Source of the DNA: a virus
Direction: 5' to 3' (one strand)
IMG/VR virus record: IMGVR_UViG_3300044756_000013
Location: 1-21,574 of that record
Length of the DNA stretch: 21,574 nt
Below, one piece after another: positions 1 through 7,639 of the stretch (positions are counted from its first letter, which is position 1; the number at the start of each line of letters is the position of its first letter). The notes beneath the pieces were generated by a model, which worked only from the letters and a program-made list of their open reading frames with translations, was not told the DNA's origin and searched no databases. The translations under genes were made by a program, and so were the position numbers.

Positions 1-209
1 TCATCGCCGATCCGCACTTCAACGCGCTCATCAATCGTCTCGCTGATGAGGCCACCAAAAACGCGATATTCCTCGATGAGGCCCCCGCCCGCGAGGCTTG
101 CCGTCAGTTGGTCCTGGCACTCAGCCGGATCTGGCAGGAACTGGAAGCTGACGCCGAGGCTCCCGAGGCGGACGCCGCCGCCAGCGCCCACGCCCAGAGC
201 ATGGAGTAA
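1..209 (+). CDS. Unidentified phage protein, C-terminal part only
   Basis: An open frame enters from the left edge (first full codon at base 3) and stops at TAA 207-209, giving 68 visible residues. The visible part is probably helical: an amphipathic stretch with LINRLADEA and LVLALSRIWQELEAD is followed by an Ala/Glu-rich tail. Its stop codon directly follows the ribosome binding site (GGAG, 203-206) of the next gene, so the two are coupled. In related phages a small protein or the portal protein often sits just before the scaffold gene. The visible part has no portal signature that I recognise, so the function is left open. The start lies outside the window. Confidence 0.6.
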   Translation, partial: IADPHFNALINRLADEATKNAIFLDEAPAREACRQLVLALSRIWQELEADAEAPEADAAASAHAQSME

Positions 210-214
210 CCTCA

Positions 215-1340
215 ATGTCAGAATCCACATCCGCGCCACCTTCTTCCACCTCGTCCCCGGCCGCGACCCCCGCGCCCGCCTCCGCACCGGCCCCAACAGC
301 CCCTTCTTCAGATCCCGGTGTATCGCCGCCGGCGAATGATCGCCCGCCGATCTCCGTCTCCGAGGCGGCGCGCCTGCTGTCGCGCCAGCGACGCGAGGGC
401 GCGCCGCCCCCCCCCCCCCCCCCAAACCCCCGAAAGACGCCCACCGGCGGCGGAACTGGCGAAAACACCACCTTCGACTGCTCCAACCACGCCAACACCG
501 GCCCCTTCGCCGCTCAGCGCGATGGAAAAGGCCCTTGGCGTGCCTCCAACGGCCCCTCCATCCCAGGAATCCACCCCTCAAACCCCTCAGACGCCCCAAA
601 ACGCCCTTTCCGCCCTCGAAATCGACGGAAAACACTATTCCCAGACTGAACTACGCGAGGCGGTGCTGAAATCGGCCGATTACACCCGGAAAACCCAGGA
701 ACTGGCGCAACAACGCCAACAACTGGAGGCGCAGCAGCGGGCGCTGGCCGAGGTTCTCCCTCATATCCAGCCGGAGCTGCTGCGGCTGCAGGAAATGGTG
801 CAGAATCCGCCTCAACCGCCTGATCCCTCCCTGATCGAGACCAATCAGCAGCAGTATCTGCGCGAGCGCGCCCAGTATGAGCACGCCCTGGCCGAGCAGC
901 AGCGCCTGTTCAGTCTCAATAACCTCCAGAGCGCCGCCCAGCAGCGGGCACTGGAGCAGCAGGTCGCCGTCGCCAATGAGCAACTGGCGAAGGAGTTGCC
1001 GTTTTGGGCCGATCCTCAACAGCGGCTGGAGGTGCAGCAGCAGATCGTCGAATGGGCGACATCCAAGGGTGGTTTCTCGCGTGACGAACTACGCGGTCTC
1101 GCGTCCCCGCATCATCTCAAGACCATGATGAAGGCGGCGATGTTCGATCGCTGGGTGGAGGGCGCGAAGACCTCCGCGCCACCGTCATCCTCTGTCCCCG
1201 CGCGCGGCGTCGCGCCGCCGCCGGCGCCCTCGGAGCGTATCGCCGCCGCCACCGAGGCGTTCCAGGCCCGCCCCGATGCCCGTAGCGGCGCGGCCCTGAT
1301 CGCGGCGCGCCGGGCGGCGATGAACGGCGGCGCGCGTTAA
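215..1340 (+). CDS. Capsid scaffold/assembly protein, split by an apparent frameshift at a poly-C run
   Basis: This is the probable scaffold used during procapsid assembly. Translation starts at ATG 215, with GGAG at 203-206 and an 8-base spacer. The first frame gives a Pro/Ser/Thr-rich leader and then ISVSEAARLLSRQRREG, and runs into the 17-C tract at 407-423. Beyond the tract that frame becomes atypical sequence ending at 649. The frame one base further on continues to 1340 with typical scaffold features: a short beta-like segment LEIDGKHYSQTELREAVLKS, then ADYTRKTQELAQQRQQLEAQ and a long Gln/Glu-rich coiled coil, then an Ala/Arg-rich C-terminus. Dropping one C (or adding two) restores a single protein of about 375 residues. 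The position just before the major capsid gene fits a scaffold. The break could be a sequencing error, a slippage-controlled gene or true damage. An internal ATG at 522 is possible but has no ribosome binding site. Confidence 0.72.
407..423. repeat. Homopolymer of 17 C inside the scaffold gene
   Basis: Seventeen consecutive C residues encode a polyproline stretch. The scaffold reading frame changes exactly here: frame from ATG 215 upstream, one base further on downstream. Tracts this long are prone to sequencing miscalls, to polymerase slippage and to length variation between genomes. Confidence 0.9.
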
Positions 1341-1536
1341 CCCTGGACAACCCTCCAAAACCGTCTCAATAATCCGCTGTCGCCCCATGGAGTGCCTTTA
1401 AGCACCAACCGGCGGGCGTGACGTGCCGTCGCCAATGACTGATCACGCGGCCCCTGGGAGTGCTCCGCACCAACCCAAACCCGGCCGGATCACTCCAACG
1501 CGAAACCAACTTCTCATCATCGGTTTCACCGCGCGA

Positions 1537-1558
1537 GCGGCTCCACGTGGAGCGCCGC
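1537..1558 (+). promoter_or_regulatory. Palindrome/hairpin just upstream of the major capsid gene
   Basis: GCTCCACGTGGAGC at 1540-1553 is a perfect 14-base palindrome. With a two-base bulge the stem can be extended by GCGG 1537-1540 pairing with CCGC 1555-1558. It lies about 10 bases before the capsid ribosome binding site. No T-run follows, so it is not a typical intrinsic terminator. It could be an mRNA processing or stabilising hairpin or a protein-binding site. Confidence 0.4.
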
Positions 1559-1567
1559 GCCAGCGTT

Positions 1568-1572
1568 GGAGA
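1568..1572 (+). promoter_or_regulatory. Ribosome binding site that sets the capsid start
   Basis: GGAGA lies 8 bases before ATG 1581. The alternative in-frame TTG at 1566 lies upstream of this site and is therefore unlikely to be used. Confidence 0.7.
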
Positions 1573-1580
1573 CATGCGAC

Positions 1581-2564
1581 ATGGCCCTTGGATCAATGGG
1601 CGCGGCGCCCGCCAATACTTACCTGGAGCCGGCGGCGATTGGTGTGAAGGAAGATCTTCGCGACGTGATCTTCCAGATCGATCCCGACGAGACACCTCTT
1701 GTTTCCGCCATTCCCAGTGTGGAAGCGAAACAAATCCTCACCGAGTGGGTCGTCCAGGAGCTTGGGGTCGTGGCCGATAATGCCCAGCCCGAGGGCTTCA
1801 CCGCTTCCATGCAGGCGGTCACCAAGCCGGTCCGCATGAACAACATCGCCCAGATCCTCGTCCGCACGGTCGGCGTGTCCAACACGCTGCGGTCGGTCGA
1901 TATGGTCGGCGGCGAGGACGAATACGATCGCCAGTTGATCCTGCGCGGAATGGAAGTGAAGCGCGACCTCGAGTTCGCCGTCACGTCTCCGCTGGTCCGC
2001 ACCATCACCGATCCGCGTCACATGAGCGGTCTCCCCTGTTACTGCGCCAATGGCTCCAGAGGCCCCGGCGCGGGTGTGATGCCGGTCGGCGATGGGTCCA
2101 ACGCGGGCACGCCCGGCACCAAGCGCGACCTCACGCTGGCGATGCTCGACGCCGCCGTGCAGCAGGCGTGGCAGGCCGGCGGCAAGCCAACGCTCGGCAT
2201 CATGTCGGGCAACGTGAAGGCGTATTTCGCTACCCTCAGCCAGGGCGGCACCGGCAACGCGGTGGTGGCTCAGAACATCCAGAACGTCACGTCATCGCAA
2301 GAAGTAACCATCATGGGCGCGGTCGATGTCTACCGGACGAACTTCGGAACGATCCAACTGGCGCCTGATCGTTTCTGCCCCGCCAACCAGATCCTGCTGG
2401 TCTCCACCGACTATGTCGAACTGGCGCCGCTGCCGGGTCGTGACGTAATCGAACTGGACTTCGCCAAGACGGGCGATAACACACAGGGCGCGGTATTGTT
2501 CGAGGGATCTCTCCGTCCGACCGCGCCAAAAGCGCATGCCTGGATCGCGGACCTCAACCAGTAA
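1581..2564 (+). CDS. Major capsid protein, DUF5309/SU10 type
   Basis: This shell-forming protein has 327 residues from ATG 1581. The N-terminal part matches the family pattern: a short arm, then KEDLRDVIFQIDPDETPLVSAI, a conserved entry into the HK97-like fold, and a following segment with VSNTLRSVDMVGGEDEYDRQL and MEVKRDLEFAV that corresponds to the spine helix region. Later segments include KPTLGIMSGNVKAYFATLS and VYRTNFGTIQLAPDRF, typical of the axial domain, and a C-terminal strand that ends near KAHAWIADLNQ. The length is normal for the family. It follows the scaffold gene, and its TAA overlaps the next start (TAATG at 2562-2566). Family assignment is from recognition of the sequence pattern. 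No search was run. Confidence 0.88.
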   Translation: MALGSMGAAPANTYLEPAAIGVKEDLRDVIFQIDPDETPLVSAIPSVEAKQILTEWVVQELGVVADNAQPEGFTASMQAVTKPVRMNNIAQILVRTVGVSNTLRSVDMVGGEDEYDRQLILRGMEVKRDLEFAVTSPLVRTITDPRHMSGLPCYCANGSRGPGAGVMPVGDGSNAGTPGTKRDLTLAMLDAAVQQAWQAGGKPTLGIMSGNVKAYFATLSQGGTGNAVVAQNIQNVTSSQEVTIMGAVDVYRTNFGTIQLAPDRFCPANQILLVSTDYVELAPLPGRDVIELDFAKTGDNTQGAVLFEGSLRPTAPKAHAWIADLNQ

Positions 2565-2872
2565 TGAGCGCCCTTCTCTACGAGAGCTTTGATCCTGTCA
2601 CGCTCCGCCACACCGAGGTGGAGCGGGAGGACGGCGGGCTGTTGTTCGTCCACTCCCAGGATACCAAAGCGATCACCGAGAGCGCCAAAACGATCGCCGC
2701 GAACTTCGACCCCCACGTCAGACGCGATACCGTCCACGTCGCCCGCATCCCGCTGGTGGTTTGGAACCGCCTGAAGAAACTGGGGATTACCAACGACGAG
2801 AAGGCCCTGAACAACTGGCTCAATGATCCAGACAACAGCGTCTTCCGAACCGATGATCGGAGCACCCTCTGA
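2564..2872 (+). CDS. Small conserved protein following the capsid gene
   Basis: This 102-residue protein starts at ATG 2564, overlapping the capsid stop by one base. It resembles the roughly 100-residue proteins found right after DUF5309-type capsid genes: an N-terminal YESFDPVT segment, a central QDTKAITESAKTIAANFDP segment, then VARIPLVVWNRLKKLGI and a C-terminal LNDPDNSVFRTDD segment. No enzyme motif or membrane segment is visible. Its position suggests a head-associated or head-completion role. The function is not known to me and I claim only the positional resemblance. Confidence 0.75.
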   Translation: MSALLYESFDPVTLRHTEVEREDGGLLFVHSQDTKAITESAKTIAANFDPHVRRDTVHVARIPLVVWNRLKKLGITNDEKALNNWLNDPDNSVFRTDDRSTL

Positions 2873-2873
2873 A

Positions 2874-3467
2874 ATGGCCAGCGGAACCTCGACCACCACA
2901 CCACCCCCGGCGCCGATGCGGCGCACACCGGGGATCGGCCCCGACGCTGTTCCCAACATGAACCGCGGCAGCATCATGCCGCCCGGCAGCACGGCGGGCG
3001 TCGGCACGGTGCCGCTCGCCGGCATCGGGATGCTGCCCGGCACCGAGGACGGCATGACCGAGATCAAACCCCTCGGCCCGTTGAAACCCGTCCTGGTGGA
3101 CGGTTTCGACCGCTCCCTCCTGGGCAAGCTCTATCCCGACGCCGACGACCCGGTCGCCGCCGCCATGGAAGCCGCCGAGGAGCGGATCAGGGTGGGGACG
3201 ATCGCCGAGGAGTCTCTCCACCAGCCCTTCCACACCGCCGATGGCGTCCAGGCCCCTGGCAACCCCGTCTTCGATCCGACCCCACCAGCGGACGCGACCG
3301 CGCGCGGCACGGGCGCGCATCGTCCGGCCCCCGGCGAGAACGACCCGCCGGTCGCCACCGGCCCGCATCCCGCCCCGCAACAGTCCACCTCGACCACGCC
3401 GCCGCGTGGTCGGCACGACGACGATGACGATGACAAGAAGGCCGACAAGAAGAACGACAAGAAGTAG
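2874..3467 (+). CDS. Proline-rich protein with a poly-Asp/Lys tail, unknown function
   Basis: ATG 2874 follows the upstream TGA (2870-2872) by one base, with GGAG at 2859-2862. The resulting protein has 197 residues. Two in-frame ATGs at 2823 and 2853 would overlap the previous gene and are less likely. The N-terminal part is Pro/Gly/Met-rich and looks disordered. A central segment, LVDGFDRSLLGKLYPDADDP followed by VAAAMEAAEERI, is probably the only folded or helical part. The C-terminus is low complexity and ends in six Asp followed by Lys pairs. The gene lies between two head-related genes, so a minor head or packaging-related role is possible. I do not recognise the family. Confidence 0.65.
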   Translation: MASGTSTTTPPPAPMRRTPGIGPDAVPNMNRGSIMPPGSTAGVGTVPLAGIGMLPGTEDGMTEIKPLGPLKPVLVDGFDRSLLGKLYPDADDPVAAAMEAAEERIRVGTIAEESLHQPFHTADGVQAPGNPVFDPTPPADATARGTGAHRPAPGENDPPVATGPHPAPQQSTSTTPPRGRHDDDDDDKKADKKNDKK

Positions 3468-4136
3468 GTGGCTTCTTATCAACAACTCATCGACGACGTT
3501 CAGAACTGGCTGAATCGAAGAGATTTGGCCAGCCTGATCCCCGGCTGGGTGCTGATGGTCGAGACCGAGATCGCCGAGACCCTGCGCGCCAGGTGCATGG
3601 TCACCTTCGGCGAGCAGGACATCGACGCCGCCGAGATCACGCTTCCCGATGACTTCGCCCAGATGGAATCGATCAGGGACGCCACATCAGGCGAGCTGCT
3701 GAAGCTGAAAGACGAGTGGAGCGGTCACTGGGTGGGGCGTCAGTCCAGTGCGTGGCAAGAGGGCGCGGTGGTCGGCGCGGTCGGTCAGGTCTGCACGTCC
3801 TACAGGCTGAAGGCGAACTGTATCGAGTTCCTGCCTCATCCGATCATGCCAGATCCCCCGGACCCGGCGCATCTTTGGCAACGGGTCATCATGGGCTGGT
3901 ATGCGAAGCCAAAGCACCTGGATCTGCCGTCCGACACCAACACGGTTCTCGAGAATCTTTACGCGGTGTATCTCAGTGGAGTTTGTAAACTAGGGGCGAT
4001 GTTTGAACTGGATGATGATCGCGCCGCCCAGATGGATGCGCTGTTTCAACAGACCGTGACCAGGGCAAACACCTGGAAGCAGCAGAGCGACTATGGTGGC
4101 GCACCGTTACGATCTGAACTGGTATCGTTCGGATGA
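3468..4136 (+). CDS. Head-tail adaptor protein, SU10-adaptor-like
   Basis: This 222-residue protein starts at GTG 3468, directly after the TAG of the previous gene. The start is recognisable from the family pattern: YQQLIDDVQNWLNRRDLASL, then IPGWVLMVETEIAETLRARCM. This helical opening is shared by phage adaptor proteins that sit on the portal ring. A beta-rich middle (ITLPDDFAQMESI, LKLKDEW, YRLKANCIEFLP) is followed by a segment with WYAKPKHL and a C-terminal helix that includes LYAVYLSGVCKLGAMFELDD. The length and position after the capsid genes fit. The last four bases overlap the next start (ATGA, 4133-4136). Confidence 0.75.
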   Translation: MASYQQLIDDVQNWLNRRDLASLIPGWVLMVETEIAETLRARCMVTFGEQDIDAAEITLPDDFAQMESIRDATSGELLKLKDEWSGHWVGRQSSAWQEGAVVGAVGQVCTSYRLKANCIEFLPHPIMPDPPDPAHLWQRVIMGWYAKPKHLDLPSDTNTVLENLYAVYLSGVCKLGAMFELDDDRAAQMDALFQQTVTRANTWKQQSDYGGAPLRSELVSFG

Positions 4137-5515
4137 GCTTCGTCGTCCATCGCGTCAGCAAAAGCGCCGCGCGCTACACCGACGCGGGGGGTAGGGAGAA
4201 ATGCGGATACTGCCGCTTCTTCGTCGCCCCTCGCGCCTGCGGCAAGGTCATCGGCCCGGTCAGTCCCCAGGGCTGGTGTAAATACTTCTCCCGTCAGGTG
4301 TCTCAACAGGGCAGTACGCCGATCAGTGGACCGTCCGGTCCTCCCGGCATGACGCTCGATCTCAACTTCATGACGCCCGGCGGCCTGCCCGCCGGTGTCA
4401 CGTTCGCCCGCGCGAGCACCGCGACGTACACCGACGCATCCGGGGTGATCCAGACGGCGGCGGCCAACGCGCCACGCTGGGATTACGCGGGCGGCGTTCT
4501 GAAGGGGCTGCTGATCGAGGAGGCGAGAACCAACCTCTGCTTACAGAGTGCCGACTTTTCCGCGTGGTCGCCGGTTGGGGCCATCGCGGCCGCTCCTGTT
4601 GTAACGCTCAATCAGGTCACCGCGCCCGACGGGACGCTGACGGCTGACAGGATCGTGCTTCCGGCGGTGTCGGGCGCGGGCGCGCGCAGTATCCTGTATC
4701 AGCAGATCACCACCAGCGGCGTGAATACCTTCAGCGTGTGGTTGCGCGGTGCTGTTGGCGGCGAACAAACCTTCGTTAGTTTCGCCGGCGGTCCCGCCGG
4801 TCAGGTTCGTGTCACGCTGACAACGGCGTGGCAACGGTTCACGCTGACGACGCCGTCGTTGTCTTCGTCCGGTTGGTATTTCGTGCTTGGGACCGACATG
4901 TTCGACCCCGGTCAGAGCGCCACCCCGGCGGGCACCATTTATGCCTGGGGCGCGCAGGTCGAGCCGGGTGCGTTCGCGACCTCCTATATTCCCACGACAT
5001 CGGCGAGCGCGACACGGGCGCTCGATCTCGCGACGACACCAACCACCGGCTGGTTGAACGCGACAACCGGATCGATGTTCGTGTCCTTCGACATCGCCGC
5101 GTGGCCGCCGAGTGGCGCCAACTCGAACAGTTGCCTGTTCACATTGGACAACGGGGCGGGGAACCGCTCCAACACCATCGACCTGTTCATGTTCCTTAAT
5201 GGTGGGAACTATATGTTGCCGGCTTACACGGCGTTCGTATCGAGCGCGAATGTCGGCGGGTTCAACGGTAACAACAACCCGAGCGGGCCGGGGACCATCG
5301 ACAAAATCGTGGTTTCCTGGGCGGTTGGATCACTCAGGATGAGCGAGAACGGACAGGCCGTGCAAACCGGAACCGTGTCCAGTTTGCCGACGCTGAGCCG
5401 TCTGGTGCTGGGTCATGGATATAACGGTCCCGACACGTTGTATGGCCATCTCAAACAGGTGGGATACTGGCCTCGTGTTCTCTCCGACGCCGAGATGCAG
5501 CAGGTGACGACATAA
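4133..5515 (+). CDS. Fibre or spike protein with an N-terminal four-cysteine motif and lectin-like domains
   Basis: This 460-residue protein starts at ATG 4133, in an ATGA overlap with the adaptor gene. Residues 24-49 carry C-x2-C-x8-C-x12-C, with C24, C27, C36 and C49 and a closing GWCKYF. The pattern resembles high-potential iron-sulfur proteins (HiPIP), with a shorter middle spacer. From about residue 73 there is a segment with FARASTATYTDASGVIQ and GLLIEEARTNL, a frequent module in phage fibre and head-spike proteins. A beta-sandwich, carbohydrate-binding-like region then runs to about residue 280. The C-terminal part ends with LKQVGYWPRVLSDAEMQ, typical of LamG/concanavalin-like domains. 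It probably binds host surface glycans. Whether the Cys motif binds a metal or an iron-sulfur cluster is inference. Confidence 0.72.
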   Translation: MSFVVHRVSKSAARYTDAGGREKCGYCRFFVAPRACGKVIGPVSPQGWCKYFSRQVSQQGSTPISGPSGPPGMTLDLNFMTPGGLPAGVTFARASTATYTDASGVIQTAAANAPRWDYAGGVLKGLLIEEARTNLCLQSADFSAWSPVGAIAAAPVVTLNQVTAPDGTLTADRIVLPAVSGAGARSILYQQITTSGVNTFSVWLRGAVGGEQTFVSFAGGPAGQVRVTLTTAWQRFTLTTPSLSSSGWYFVLGTDMFDPGQSATPAGTIYAWGAQVEPGAFATSYIPTTSASATRALDLATTPTTGWLNATTGSMFVSFDIAAWPPSGANSNSCLFTLDNGAGNRSNTIDLFMFLNGGNYMLPAYTAFVSSANVGGFNGNNNPSGPGTIDKIVVSWAVGSLRMSENGQAVQTGTVSSLPTLSRLVLGHGYNGPDTLYGHLKQVGYWPRVLSDAEMQQVTT

Positions 5516-7209
5516 TGGGATTCCCCTGGCAAAACGGTGACCCGCTGCTCGCCGCCGATCTCAACGAGGCCATCGCCAACGCGGGCGGCGGCGGCGGGGG
5601 CGGTGAGAGTGCTTCGACGCCCGCCACCATCAACGTCCTGACTTTCGGTGCGAAGGGCGACGGCACGACGGACGATACCGACGCCATCAACGCGGCGTTC
5701 GACCGGGTGCGCGAGTTACAGACCGTGACCGATCATGCCATGTGGCATGTGACGTTCCCGGCGGGCCGTTATGTCGTCACCGGGCCGATCAACATGACCG
5801 GCCTCATCGGCCAGGGCAGCGGCGTCATTGACGGGTGCGGCTCCGAGATATGGCTCAAAGGCGCGACCGCCGTCCTCGATCTGTTAACCAGCCGCTGGCT
5901 GATCATCAAGGATTTACAGGTCTACGGCGATCCGGTGCTGACGCCGAAGATCGGCATACAGATCGGACGCATCCATTCGCAGTCGGCTGACTTCATCACG
6001 ATGTCGCACGTCAATATGTGGGGCAGCTACACGCTCACGGCGTTCTATAATTTCGCATCAGAGACGTTCACCGCTTACGCCTGCACGTTCGACAACATGG
6101 CGGCGGCGGCGACCTCGTGGTGTGCGATCATGGACGGCATCAACCACTTCAATGCGTCATCCACGTTCGTCTCGGTCATAGCGCCGGTCGATAGCACGCA
6201 AAGCAACAACTCGTCGGTGTTCGATTGTTGCACGTTCCAGGTCGCGGGCGGCGGCGGCAATGTGTGGATGTCGTTTTGCAGTGGCCATTCGTATCGGCAT
6301 TGTTACGCGTCCAACTTCACCGGTTCGCCGTTCGTGATTTATCAACCCCCCGGCATCGGCGGGCCAGCGGTTGGGATGCTGGAGATCGATTGCCATTGCG
6401 AGACATCTGGCCTGACGCACATGGTGATGTTCAGTGGCCCGCCCGGTGTCACGTTCGCGTATGCGATTGGGCTGGCACTGACCGATTACGATATGCAGGC
6501 CCAGGTGTCCGTGTTGCACATCGACCCGGCGTCCGCTGTTACCGGTGTTGAACTAAGAGAGGCGAGGTTCCGGCTGGGTGGTCCGTGTCCCGCTCTGGTG
6601 GACAACCCGGCGAAGTGGGCCATCCAGTGCATCGGCGCCGCCTTGCCGCAGGGGATGTGGAACAACCCATCGGGCTGGTCTGGCCCGGTCTATGTCCTGG
6701 GCGATGCGCGCCTGTCGTTCACCGTCGCTCAGGGCTGGCCGTCATCGGCACGACCAACCGCGCGACCTGGCGCGTTTGGTTACGCGACTGACACCAACAC
6801 ATTTGAATGGCTCGATGCCACGGGGTGGCATTCGTGGGTCTCGACACTCGGCGGCTCGATCAGCGGCGGTCTGGCGGTCGGCAACACCGCCTCGCTCAAT
6901 GGTGGCGTGGTGATCCGAAACGGCAACAACGTGGATGGATCAATGCTGGTTGATGGCAACTGGGGCATTCTGATGCGTGGATACCCTGGAAGCAGTTCCG
7001 ACATTGGGTTGCAGGCCAGCGACGGCTCCATTCTCGTGCGTGTCAGGAGCGGTGGCCGGGTAGAGTTATCAGGCAACATTGGATTTAACGGCGCCAACGC
7101 GATAGCGAAGCCGGCCGTCACCGGCTCGCGCGCGGGCAACGCGGCACTGGCATCGCTGCTCACCGCGCTGGCGAGCTACGGCCTGATCACCGACAGCAGC
7201 ACGGCATGA
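5515..7209 (+). CDS. Beta-helix tailspike, pectate-lyase-like
   Basis: This 564-residue protein starts at ATG 5515, overlapping the previous stop by one base. Residues 1-22 (WQNGDPLLAADLNEAI) form a short anchor segment, followed by a run of seven Gly. Then comes NVLTFGAKGDGTTDDTDAIN, the hallmark start of the pectate-lyase/rhamnogalacturonase-like right-handed beta-helix family (PF12708). Irregular beta-helix-like repeats continue to about residue 350. The later part includes a segment with AFGYATDTNTFEWLDATGWHSW and a C-terminal Gly/Ser-rich repeat region that may act in trimerisation. Such spikes usually bind and often cut host capsule or exopolysaccharide. Catalytic residues cannot be assigned from sequence alone. 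Confidence 0.85.
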   Translation: MGFPWQNGDPLLAADLNEAIANAGGGGGGGESASTPATINVLTFGAKGDGTTDDTDAINAAFDRVRELQTVTDHAMWHVTFPAGRYVVTGPINMTGLIGQGSGVIDGCGSEIWLKGATAVLDLLTSRWLIIKDLQVYGDPVLTPKIGIQIGRIHSQSADFITMSHVNMWGSYTLTAFYNFASETFTAYACTFDNMAAAATSWCAIMDGINHFNASSTFVSVIAPVDSTQSNNSSVFDCCTFQVAGGGGNVWMSFCSGHSYRHCYASNFTGSPFVIYQPPGIGGPAVGMLEIDCHCETSGLTHMVMFSGPPGVTFAYAIGLALTDYDMQAQVSVLHIDPASAVTGVELREARFRLGGPCPALVDNPAKWAIQCIGAALPQGMWNNPSGWSGPVYVLGDARLSFTVAQGWPSSARPTARPGAFGYATDTNTFEWLDATGWHSWVSTLGGSISGGLAVGNTASLNGGVVIRNGNNVDGSMLVDGNWGILMRGYPGSSSDIGLQASDGSILVRVRSGGRVELSGNIGFNGANAIAKPAVTGSRAGNAALASLLTALASYGLITDSSTA

Positions 7210-7298
7210 CCATGAGCGCGACCGACAGCGGCATCGTCATCCCTCCGGATCAGCTGAAATATGGTCCGCGCGCGTGGCGATGGAGGACGGCGCGATGA
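7206..7298 (+). CDS. 30-residue miniprotein between the spike genes
   Basis: ATG 7206 overlaps the spike stop as ATGA (7206-7209), and its own TGA (7296-7298) overlaps the next start as ATGA (7295-7298). This double overlap is the style of the neighbouring genes and is the main support. A second ATG at 7212 would shorten the product by two residues. The peptide begins MTMSATDSGIVIPPDQ and ends in a basic Arg/Trp-rich tail. It may be translated only to couple its neighbours. No function is recognised. Confidence 0.45.
   Translation: MTMSATDSGIVIPPDQLKYGPRAWRWRTAR
7282..7286 (+). promoter_or_regulatory. Ribosome binding site that sets the start at 7295
   Basis: GGAGG lies 8 bases before ATG 7295. 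This argues against the in-frame upstream GTG 7274 and ATG 7280. Confidence 0.7.
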
Positions 7299-7639
7299 CC
7301 GCCTCCATCACGCCGGGACACTTCGGCCTCCTTGGCCTTGGTTCGATCGACGGGCGGCCGGGGAGGTTCACCGCCAGGGGCTACGACATCCCCGGCGTCA
7401 CCGGTCTGGCCATGGGCCGGTTCGGTCCCAACGGTTATGGCGCCGACACATCGATGTGGCAGTCGCCGGGAGACTGTGAGACGGGCATTTGGACAACCCC
7501 CGTCATGCCGCCGCCGGCTTATCGTAAATCCCGCCCCTATGGCGTCGGCGCCTACGGCGTCGGCCCCTACGAGCGTTACGCCGGCGCCTGGGCGAAGCCC
7601 ACGACATGCTCTGTCGGAACCTGGGCGAGGGCGGCATGA
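7295..7639 (+). CDS. Gly/Tyr-rich small tail-region protein
   Basis: This 114-residue protein starts at ATG 7295 behind an ideal GGAGG site. The sequence is rich in Gly, Pro and Tyr and has the repeated element YGVGAYGVGPYERY near residue 90. A similar Gly/Tyr element (YGRGDYGEETYG) occurs in the nozzle protein encoded at 10457-12004. Three Cys residues are present (one in GDCETG, one in TTCSVG at the C-terminus and none in a clear metal-site pattern, so at least two are certain). There is no signal peptide or membrane segment. Its TGA overlaps the next start (ATGA, 7636-7639). It is probably a small structural or fibre-attachment protein. The family is not recognised. Confidence 0.65.
   Translation: MTASITPGHFGLLGLGSIDGRPGRFTARGYDIPGVTGLAMGRFGPNGYGADTSMWQSPGDCETGIWTTPVMPPPAYRKSRPYGVGAYGVGPYERYAGAWAKPTTCSVGTWARAA

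Larger units (their letters stand above)
1341..1580 (+). other. Gene-free gap between scaffold and major capsid genes
   Basis: These 240 bases are the longest gene-free stretch on the plus strand. The short frames in it show no phage-like protein and no good start context. The gap ends in the palindrome at 1540-1553 and the ribosome binding site of the capsid gene. A promoter, terminator or processing site that separates scaffold from capsid expression would fit here, but I cannot identify a consensus promoter. Confidence 0.5.

Noticed and set aside
318-650. GTG start at 318 for a separate 340-residue protein
   Set aside because: The first residues are Arg/Ala-rich and unlike a scaffold, there is no ribosome binding site, and the frame from ATG 215 supplies the fitting N-terminus across the poly-C run.
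2411-3127. 238-residue open frame on the minus strand
   Set aside because: It spans parts of three well-coupled plus-strand genes and has no recognisable features.
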